A stretch of DNA of 5,185 nt from Campylobacteraceae bacterium UBA1877 (GTDB taxonomy: Bacteria > Campylobacterota > Campylobacteria > Campylobacterales > Campylobacteraceae). This document shows, piece by piece, positions 1-4,749 of this stretch (positions within the stretch are counted from its first letter, which is position 1; each line of letters opens with the position of its first letter). The position numbers were made by a program, and so were the translations under genes. The notes beneath the pieces were generated by a model that saw only the letters and a program-made list of their open reading frames with translations, did not search any database and was not told the DNA's origin. The stretch is from contig DDHL01000100.1 of assembly GCA_002352945.1 (NCBI GenBank), forward strand, positions 430-5,614, in the 5' to 3' direction.

Positions 1-1085
1 AAATACATATTGTTAAAGCTCAGCTCAGCTAACGGCTGCCTCCACTGGTGTGCAATTATGGCAATCATTTCACCCAATGCGGCAAATTTGGCCTGTTTAT
101 GCAAAAGAGTGTCATTGAGTTTCTCTTGTGAAATATCCTGGATATTAGCAACTATTGCAAGGGCATCATGTCCGCTAATGGCATATGATATACGTATAGG
201 AAAGTGTCTACCTTGATGATTGCGCACCTCAAGTTCTCTTGGGTACTCAAAACCAAAAGCGTTTTGGTCATTAAAAAAATACCCAAATCCCTCTGGGTAT
301 GCACTATGGTATTGTTGAGGAATAATTTTTAACAAATCGCTAGCATGCCTCATCTCTTCACGCTTGTAGCCAAATATACGCTCTGCCATTTGATTGTATG
401 TGCGTATATTGTGCATATGATCGAGTGAGATTATGGCATTAGTGCTAGACTCAATAACCGCATTAGAATAGTTTCTCTCTTGAGTTAACTCCTTTGTTTT
501 ACGATTTATGCTCGCATTAGCAGGACGAAATATAAAAAGAGCTTCGAGCATAAGAGCAATTAATGTTGCGCTATAGATATACAGCTCTAATCGACGCAAA
601 TTTTTAGTTTTTGATTCAGCCTCTTCAAGATAAACCTGTGCAGCTTCATTGAGCTGTTCTAAGAGTTTTTGAGAATTTTGCAACACATAAGTTAGACTCC
701 TGCCATCTCTTGTAAGCTGAAAGCGTTTTGCATGAGTTAAAAAAGTTTTAACCTTTTCATCTAAAGTCACCGGTGCTTCAAAATAGACTTCTTGTAACCT
801 TTTTGACATAGGAACTCCAAGCAAAAAGGCGTGATTTGCTTCCATCTCTTCAATACTCTTTTCCAATCGCTTTGTTTGATAATAGATTGCATAAAGAGCA
901 ATTTTTTGAGAAAGCATAATTTGCTGACCGCTTATGGTTATAAGCTTGCCATCATTTGCTTGGCTATTGATGAGGTGGTTTAAGTTATAAAAGGCCAAAG
1001 TTGAAAGTAGTGCAATTAGTGTGAGCGCAGTTATATAACGCGCCGTAAAACTTAAGCGCTCAAATATCATATCCAAATTGGCCAT
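1..1085 (-). CDS. Membrane sensor histidine kinase, N-terminal part (PilJ/NarX-like sensor + PAS + HisKA start), truncated by window edge
   Basis: An open frame of 361 codons reads from ATG at 1085 down to base 3 with no stop, so the 3' part lies outside the window. A start-proximal AGGTG (1096-1092) six bases before the ATG supports the start. The layout seen is a transmembrane helix at about residues 17-37 and a periplasmic-type segment at about 38-165. That segment has 'SGQQIMLSQKIALYA' (52-66), resembling the motif of PilJ/NarX-type sensor domains. A second hydrophobic helix follows at about 168-187, then a PAS domain at about 205-320 ('AVIESSTNAIISLD'), and the phospho-acceptor box 'ALGEMIAIIAHQWRQPL' (336-352) with H346 as the expected autophosphorylated histidine. 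The catalytic ATPase domain would follow beyond base 1. By family it is an inner-membrane two-component kinase; ligand and response regulator cannot be read here. It lies 81 bp downstream of hemJ on the same strand, with a hairpin between them. Confidence 0.9.
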   Translation of the reverse strand, partial: MANLDMIFERLSFTARYITALTLIALLSTLAFYNLNHLINSQANDGKLITISGQQIMLSQKIALYAIYYQTKRLEKSIEEMEANHAFLLGVPMSKRLQEVYFEAPVTLDEKVKTFLTHAKRFQLTRDGRSLTYVLQNSQKLLEQLNEAAQVYLEEAESKTKNLRRLELYIYSATLIALMLEALFIFRPANASINRKTKELTQERNYSNAVIESSTNAIISLDHMHNIRTYNQMAERIFGYKREEMRHASDLLKIIPQQYHSAYPEGFGYFFNDQNAFGFEYPRELEVRNHQGRHFPIRISYAISGHDALAIVANIQDISQEKLNDTLLHKQAKFAALGEMIAIIAHQWRQPLAELSFNNMY

Positions 1086-1087
1086 GT

Positions 1088-1141
1088 TTAACACCTATTT
1101 AATAAAGCTGTGGTATCATTAAAATCCACTTAAAACCTATT
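1088..1141. repeat. Pair of near-identical 12-bp direct repeats upstream of the kinase gene
   Basis: TTAACACCTATT (1088-1099) and TTAAAACCTATT (1130-1141) match at 11 of 12 positions and start 42 bp apart, about four helical turns. The copy nearer the gene includes the complement of the kinase Shine-Dalgarno (CACCT, 1092-1096), and the far copy overlaps the edge of the hemJ hairpin. The pair could be an operator, but both repeats are short and AT-rich, so chance is a real alternative. Confidence 0.3.
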
Positions 1142-1166
1142 GTCTCGCCCAAGCGGGCGAGACAAT
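1139..1166 (-). terminator. Perfect 12-bp GC-rich hairpin directly after hemJ
   Basis: Arms 1139-1150 and 1155-1166 are perfectly complementary (core TGTCTCGCCC / GGGCGAGACA) around a 4-base loop AAGC. The hairpin starts at the base next to the hemJ stop codon (1169-1167). Read on the minus strand it is followed by ATAGGTTTTAAG, which is only a weak U-tract. It probably ends or attenuates hemJ transcription before the kinase gene, possibly with partial readthrough. An mRNA-stabilising 3' stem is the alternative. Confidence 0.7.
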
Positions 1167-1667
1167 TTACTTACGAACAATCATATAGCTTATGAATCCA
1201 AAAAGCCCAACCATAACCAAACTAAAAACTATTGGAACAGTTTTTAAAACGACAAAAGTTACAATCAATATAGACAAAAGAGTTGGAACCTCATTATAGG
1301 CTCTAAAAAATTTACCGCTTTTTGTGCAAACTTTCTTCGCTAATTTTTTTCTATAGTATTCAAGAGAGTATGAATATGCTACCAAAAACAGAACAACCGT
1401 AATTTTCGCATGCATCCAACCACCACTTTTTAAAATGGCTGGATTGAGTGCTAGCATTGTTAGTCCGCTAATTATGGTCGCCCACATTGCAGGATGTCCA
1501 ATGTAGTGGTAAAGTTTATGCTCTTGAATCTGCACAACTTCGACAAACTGGGGCTTGTCGCCATGCTCAACGTGGTAGACAAAGAGCCTTGGCAAATAAA
1601 AAAGCATTGCCATCCATGACATAAACGAGACAACATGAAAAGCCAAAATCCAAGTGTAATATTCCAA
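1167..1667 (-). CDS. hemJ: HemJ-type protoporphyrinogen IX oxidase (CopD-like/UPF0093 membrane protein)
   Basis: By family, HemJ oxidises protoporphyrinogen IX to protoporphyrin IX, the penultimate step of heme synthesis, in the cytoplasmic membrane. Residues here are numbered from the TTG at 1673. The sequence shows family blocks in order: 'FHVVSFMSWMAMLFYLPRLF' (12-31), a His-containing helix 'YIGHPAMWATIISG' (57-70), 'GGWMHAKITVVLFL' (84-97) with the conserved His-Ala-Lys, and 'FFRAYNEVPTLL' (122-133). Four to five membrane helices are evident, including one at the C-terminus (about 147-166). There is no good ATG start: the frame is closed upstream by a stop at 1682-1680, and the first Met would remove half of helix 1. 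Of the TTG codons at 1673 and 1667, the second sits six bases from AAGGA (1678-1674), while the first touches it. I therefore start at 1667, giving 166 residues. Other heme genes are not visible nearby. Confidence 0.92.
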   Translation of the reverse strand: MEYYTWILAFHVVSFMSWMAMLFYLPRLFVYHVEHGDKPQFVEVVQIQEHKLYHYIGHPAMWATIISGLTMLALNPAILKSGGWMHAKITVVLFLVAYSYSLEYYRKKLAKKVCTKSGKFFRAYNEVPTLLSILIVTFVVLKTVPIVFSLVMVGLFGFISYMIVRK

Positions 1668-1673
1668 ATCCAA

Positions 1674-1678
1674 TCCTT
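1674..1678 (-). promoter_or_regulatory. Shine-Dalgarno that decides the hemJ start
   Basis: On the minus strand AAGGA occupies 1678-1674. It leaves zero bases to the TTG at 1673 but six bases to the TTG at 1667, which favours the second TTG as initiator. Confidence 0.6.
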
Positions 1679-1693
1679 TTTAAAATAAGAGGC

Positions 1694-1699
1694 ATTATA
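1694..1699 (-). promoter_or_regulatory. Probable -10 box of the hemJ promoter
   Basis: A perfect TATAAT lies at 1699-1694 on the minus strand, preceded by the T-rich run ATTTTTTG. This fits the sigma-70 promoters of epsilonproteobacteria, where T-rich DNA upstream of the -10 often replaces a strict -35. A TTGATT (1718-1713) is only 13 bases upstream and is probably not a working -35. Transcription from here would give a leader of about 20 bases before the TTG start. Confidence 0.6.
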
Positions 1700-1735
1700 C
1701 AAAAAATAGATAAATCAATTCCAAAAAAACAAATC

Positions 1736-1747
1736 TTTACATGTAAA
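1736..1747. repeat. TTTACATGTAAA palindrome, copy A
   Basis: A perfect 12-bp palindrome lies in the divergent hemJ/yegP-like intergenic region. It is flanked by further imperfect symmetry (AAATC on the left, GATTT on the right). The same palindrome occurs three more times at 4664-4723. It lies about 37 bp upstream of the hemJ -10 box, where a regulator could bind, but the copies in the convergent gap argue more for an interspersed repeat. Confidence 0.8.
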
Positions 1748-1750
1748 AAA

Positions 1751-1890
1751 GATTTTATGATATTTTTTAATAAATTAAATAATAAATATATAATTCAATT
1801 AGTTAATTTTAAATATTTTAGTGTTATTATTTAAATAATAAATTCTATATAGATATATTGATATTATTATTAATTACTATGTATGTTATT
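1751..1890. other. Extremely AT-rich intergenic island
   Basis: By hand count only about 12 of these 140 bases are G or C. No gene is evident. The stretch holds a 13-bp direct repeat TTAAATAATAAAT (1775-1787 and 1831-1843) and an 18-bp palindrome (1824-1841), and it leads into the YegP-like gene. A loose promoter candidate for that gene is TTGATA (1858-1863) with TATGTT (1882-1887) at an 18-base spacing. The island may act as UP-element-like or curved promoter DNA, or as a target of a nucleoid protein. Confidence 0.6.
1824..1841. repeat. Perfect 18-bp AT-only palindrome
   Basis: TTATTATTTAAATAATAA is its own reverse complement. It sits within the AT-rich island about 87 bp before the start of the YegP-like gene. 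A dimeric regulator site is possible, but in DNA this AT-rich such a palindrome is less surprising than its length suggests. Confidence 0.55.
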
Positions 1891-1927
1891 AAAAGTGGAA
1901 CTTACAAACTTTACACAAGGAGAAAAG

Positions 1928-2254
1928 ATGAAAGTCTTAGTTCGAAAAAGCGAAGCAGAATCGCCTTATAGTTTTATTTTTACCGATAAAGATGGCGGTG
2001 CGCTAATCCGCAGTGAAAACTATAAGCAAAAAACAAGCTGCATGAACGGTGTTGAGTCAGTACGAAAAAATTGTACAGTTGATGAACGATATGAGCTTAA
2101 AGTTGCCAAAAATGGTAAATTTTTCTTCAATATCAAAGCTTCAAATGGTCAAATTGTAGGAACAAGCGCATTTTTTGACACTGAGGATGAGAGAAAAAGC
2201 GCTATAACATATATTAAACGATACGCTCCAAAAGCTGCATTAGAAGAAGCTTAA
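1928..2254 (+). CDS. YegP-family (DUF1508/UPF0339) two-repeat small protein
   Basis: A 108-residue cytoplasmic protein without signal peptide or membrane segment. It contains two copies of the DUF1508 (YegP) unit. The first is at about residues 12-49 ('YSFIFTDKDGG...', with 'SCMNGVESVRKN' at 37-48). The second is at about 53-100 ('FFFNIKASNGQIVGTSAFF' at 65-83, followed by a helix ending 'YIKRYAP'). The 'KASNGQ' turn and the 'NG.ESV..N' helix are the typical marks of the family, whose members are small alpha/beta proteins of unsettled function. The start at 1928 is chosen because AAGGAGA (1917-1923) precedes it at normal spacing. An ATG at 1883 is in frame but has no ribosome site and would add 15 unconserved-looking residues. 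The gene is followed by a hairpin and then, 56 bp on, by the ATPase gene on the same strand. Confidence 0.88.
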   Translation: MKVLVRKSEAESPYSFIFTDKDGGALIRSENYKQKTSCMNGVESVRKNCTVDERYELKVAKNGKFFFNIKASNGQIVGTSAFFDTEDERKSAITYIKRYAPKAALEEA

Positions 2255-2259
2255 CCACT

Positions 2260-2288
2260 CTAGCCCTTCAAAAAAGCTGAAGGGCTAG
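2260..2288 (+). terminator. 11-bp hairpin between the YegP-like gene and the ATPase gene
   Basis: Arms CTAGCCCTTCA (2260-2270) and TGAAGGGCTAG (2278-2288) are perfectly complementary around a 7-base loop AAAAAGC, starting five bases after the YegP-like stop codon. The downstream bases CCTCCACC contain no U-tract, so this is not a standard intrinsic terminator. It may be a partial terminator, a processing site or a 3'-protecting stem that separates expression of the two genes. Confidence 0.55.
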
Positions 2289-2296
2289 CCTCCACC

Positions 2297-2310
2297 AAGG
2301 ATAGATCCTT
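2297..2310 (+). promoter_or_regulatory. Shine-Dalgarno of the ATPase gene inside a small self-complementary hairpin
   Basis: AAGGA (2297-2301) is the only good ribosome site before the ATG at 2311. TCCTT (2306-2310), touching the start codon, is its exact complement across the 4-base loop TAGA. A five-pair stem would hide the Shine-Dalgarno and lower translation. The stem is short and weak, so the effect may be modest or temperature-dependent. Confidence 0.5.
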
Positions 2311-4662
2311 ATGCAAAAACTATATGAAACCCTGAAACTTTTCTATTTAGGACATGAAGAGGGCACAAACACTCCAATTGTTTATGAAAATAAAGATTTA
2401 ACAACCCATGGACTTATAATAGGAATGACAGGTAGCGGCAAAACAGGTCTGGGAATTGGGCTTATTGAAGAAGCTGCAATTGATAATATACCATCAATCA
2501 TAATCGACCCAAAAGGCGATATGGGAAACTTACTTCTTACTTTTCCAAAGATGGATGCAAAAAGCTTTGAGCCATGGATTGATCCAAACGAGGCTCAAAA
2601 TAGGGGCTTAAGCATTCAAGAACAAGCGCAAAAAACTGCCTTGATGTGGAAAAAAGGAATTGAAAGCTTTCATCAAGACGTAAGCCGTGTAGCTACACTC
2701 AAAGAGCGTGGAGATTTTACTATCTATACTCCAGGATCAAGCTCAGGCATAGGAGTTGCACTCATATCAAATTTTAAGGCACCACCGCAATCAATCATGG
2801 AAGATAGGGAGCTTTTAACTACACTTGTTAACTCAACAGTAACTGGCATTCTAAGCCTAGTTGATATCCAAAGCGACCCACTTTCTGGCAAAGAACACAT
2901 ACTGCTATCATCTATATTTTTAAACTTTTTTGAAAAAAAACAAGATGTAAGCTTAGAGAGCCTCATTGGCTCAATCGTAACACCTCCTTTTGAAAAAGTT
3001 GGTGTATTTGCGCTAGAAACCTTCTATCCGCAGCAAAAGCGTCTTGAGCTTGCCATGAAACTAAATGCTCTCGTCGCATCGCCCTCCTTTAGCCAGTGGC
3101 TTCAAGGAGAGCTTTTAGATATTGATAAAATGTTTTATACAAAAGATGGCAAGGCAAAGGTTTCAATCTTTTCAATCTCGCACTTAAACGACAAAGAGAG
3201 GATGTTTTTTGTCACCCTTTTGCTCAACCAGCTCTTAGGCTGGATGCGTCGTCAAGAAGGCTCATCAAGACTTCGTGCAATACTTTATATGGATGAGATT
3301 TTTGGATTTTTCCCGCCAAACCAAAACCCCCCATCAAAAGAGCCCATGCTTACAATGCTCAAACAAGCTCGTGCTTTTGGACTTGGAGTAGTTCTCTCAA
3401 CTCAAAACCCCGTGGATTTAGACTATAAAGGATTATCAAATATTGGCACTTGGTTTATTGGTCGGCTCCAAACCACTCAAGATAGAAAACGCGTTATTGG
3501 AGGCTTACAAGGAATTCAAGGAAGCAATTACGACAAAGAGGTACTTTTAGAGCTTATTGCAAACCTCAAAAAACGCCACTTTTTAATCAAAAATATTCAC
3601 GATAGTAGCTTGCGTATATTTCAAACAAGATGGGTTTTATCCTATCTCAAAGGCCCACTAAGCAAAAGTCAAATTGCACAGTTAATGGAATCAAAAAAGC
3701 TAAATAAAAAAAGTCTTCCAAAAGAACCTTTAGAAAAACAAAAAACATCACATTTAGCCTCAAAAACACGCCCAATCATAAGCAATGAAATTGCACAAAT
3801 TTTTTATTATGAAAGTCAAAGCCAATCTTATACCCTCCAACCATATCTAGCCTGCAGTGCAAAAATTGCCTTTGTGAGTAAAAAATATAACTTACATGAG
3901 GTAAAAGAGGCTCAATTCTTACTAAAACTCTCAGAAAATTTAGATATGATTGATTGGAGTCTACTTAAATCCCACAATTTAAAGGGTTTTCAAAACACTC
4001 CAAGAGCACAATCATATTATGAAAAGTTGCCAGCATTTATATTGCAATTAAAAAACACAAAAGGCTTGACAAAGGAGTTTGGCGAGCATCTTTATCGAAA
4101 TGAGTATGTAGAAATTTTTACCAACAAAGCCCTTGGCATTCATGCAGATATAAATATGAGTGAAGAAGCTTTCAATCTCAAAGTATATGACGCTCTTGAA
4201 AAGGCATATGAAGCTAAAAAAGAAAAAATTATCAATACTTTTAAAAAAAGAGAGCTTGCTTTAAACAAAAAACTTAAAAGTTTGGAAAAAAAGCTCGATA
4301 AAGAAAAAGCAGATGTAAGCTCAAAAACTACAAATATGGCCATAACCATTGGCACATCGCTTTTGGGTGCCCTTTTTGGCAAAAATCTCTTTTCTAAAAC
4401 AAATGCGACTAAACTTGGCTCTGGAGTTAAAAGCGCTAGTGGGGTTTTAAAAGAAAAGCGTGATGTTGCAATGGTTGAGTCTGAAATTGACGAGCTGCTT
4501 TTAGAACAAGAGAGGTTGCAGGCAAAACTTATCAAAGAGCTAGAAGAGGCAAAATCCTCTTTTGATATTGCCAATTTTCCAAATGAAATCCAAAAGATTA
4601 AACCAAGAAGAGTTGATGTGTATGATTTAAACCTATCAATTGCATGGAAAGAGATTCTTTAA
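2311..4662 (+). CDS. HerA/FtsK-superfamily ATPase (helicase HerA-domain, DUF87-like) with coiled-coil C-terminus
   Basis: A 783-residue soluble P-loop ATPase. After a short 'FYLGHEEG...TPIVYENKDLTTHGLIIG' leader come Walker A 'GMTGSGKT' (38-45, K44), the HerA-like strand 'DPKGD' (66-70), Walker B 'AILYMDEIFGFFPP' (D328, E329), the 'STQNP' glutamine motif (363-367, Q365) and a later arginine, R385, which could be an arginine finger. These features mark the HerA/FtsK/VirB4 class of hexameric DNA-translocating or remodelling ATPases. Residues from about 460 on are not a domain I can name. They include a Lys/Glu-rich coiled coil (about 626-672), a short Gly-rich hydrophobic stretch 'MAITIGTSLLGALFGK' (676-691) and a second coiled coil (about 714-748). 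Length and overall order match a roughly 800-residue ATP-binding family I remember from several phyla, so it looks intact. No NurA, Sir2 or other nuclease partner is present. The biological role and substrate are unknown; DNA is inferred from the family. Confidence 0.85.
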   Translation: MQKLYETLKLFYLGHEEGTNTPIVYENKDLTTHGLIIGMTGSGKTGLGIGLIEEAAIDNIPSIIIDPKGDMGNLLLTFPKMDAKSFEPWIDPNEAQNRGLSIQEQAQKTALMWKKGIESFHQDVSRVATLKERGDFTIYTPGSSSGIGVALISNFKAPPQSIMEDRELLTTLVNSTVTGILSLVDIQSDPLSGKEHILLSSIFLNFFEKKQDVSLESLIGSIVTPPFEKVGVFALETFYPQQKRLELAMKLNALVASPSFSQWLQGELLDIDKMFYTKDGKAKVSIFSISHLNDKERMFFVTLLLNQLLGWMRRQEGSSRLRAILYMDEIFGFFPPNQNPPSKEPMLTMLKQARAFGLGVVLSTQNPVDLDYKGLSNIGTWFIGRLQTTQDRKRVIGGLQGIQGSNYDKEVLLELIANLKKRHFLIKNIHDSSLRIFQTRWVLSYLKGPLSKSQIAQLMESKKLNKKSLPKEPLEKQKTSHLASKTRPIISNEIAQIFYYESQSQSYTLQPYLACSAKIAFVSKKYNLHEVKEAQFLLKLSENLDMIDWSLLKSHNLKGFQNTPRAQSYYEKLPAFILQLKNTKGLTKEFGEHLYRNEYVEIFTNKALGIHADINMSEEAFNLKVYDALEKAYEAKKEKIINTFKKRELALNKKLKSLEKKLDKEKADVSSKTTNMAITIGTSLLGALFGKNLFSKTNATKLGSGVKSASGVLKEKRDVAMVESEIDELLLEQERLQAKLIKELEEAKSSFDIANFPNEIQKIKPRRVDVYDLNLSIAWKEIL

Positions 4663-4663
4663 G

Positions 4664-4677
4664 TTTTACATGTAAAA
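4664..4677. repeat. TTTACATGTAAA palindrome, copy B (14 bp TTTTACATGTAAAA)
   Basis: A perfect 14-bp palindrome two bases after the ATPase stop codon. With its trailing AAGCC it forms an imperfect inverted pair with copy D. Confidence 0.85.
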
Positions 4678-4722
4678 AGCCTAACTTTACATGTAAAACT
4701 GCATTTTTGGCTTTACATGTAA
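4666..4722. other. Composite inverted repeat in the convergent intergenic gap
   Basis: The left arm TTACATGTAAAAAGCC (4666-4681) pairs with the right arm GGCTTTACATGTAA (4709-4722), leaving a two-base bulge, and copy C lies in the loop. The gap separates the converging ATPase and Fe-S genes. The structure could act as a bidirectional transcription end, though no run of T follows the stem on either side. Alternatively the individual palindromes form small stems. Confidence 0.5.
4686..4697. repeat. TTTACATGTAAA palindrome, copy C
   Basis: A perfect 12-bp palindrome identical to copy A, starting about 21 bp after the start of the copy B core and in the loop of the composite inverted repeat. Confidence 0.85.
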
Positions 4723-4723
4723 G
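4712..4723. repeat. TTTACATGTAAG, copy D
   Basis: The inner ten bases TTACATGTAA (4713-4722) are perfectly palindromic; the last base differs from the other copies. The copy is 26 bp after copy C and is preceded by GGC, complementary to the GCC that follows copy B. Confidence 0.8.
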
Positions 4724-4749
4724 GTTATATACAAAAGATTGCATCAAAT

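Noticed and set aside
10..216. Plus-strand open frame of 68 codons
   Set aside because: It lies antisense to the histidine kinase, whose translation gives clear PAS and H-box motifs; the plus-strand product has no recognisable feature or ribosome site.
1086..1138. Independent promoter for the histidine kinase
   Set aside because: Only weak AT-rich matches (such as TATTAA near the gene) without a convincing -35 or a clear TATAAT, so not listed as a feature.
1472..1702. Minus-strand open frame overlapping the start of hemJ in another frame
   Set aside because: Shadow of hemJ: its product shows no family features, and its ATG overlaps the hemJ -10 box, so it would not even be on that transcript.
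1883..1927. Upstream in-frame ATG as start of the YegP-like gene
   Set aside because: No Shine-Dalgarno precedes it, it overlaps the promoter candidate, and AAGGAGA is ideally placed for the ATG at 1928.
2724..2966. Minus-strand open frame inside the ATPase gene
   Set aside because: Antisense shadow of a strongly supported coding region, Ser-rich and without motifs.
4140..4574. 144-codon minus-strand open frame inside the ATPase gene
   Set aside because: Its Ser/Phe-rich composition is what the complement of Lys/Glu-rich coiled-coil codons produces; no ribosome site and no known domain.
2311..4662. Known HerA-based anti-phage system
   Set aside because: No Sir2, DUF4297, NurA or other effector gene adjoins it; the neighbours are a YegP-like gene and a redox Fe-S subunit, so a defence role is not supported by the window.
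4664..4723. CRISPR array or insertion-sequence ends
   Set aside because: Units are only 10-14 bp, self-palindromic, unevenly spaced and without spacers; no transposase, target duplication or cas gene is present.
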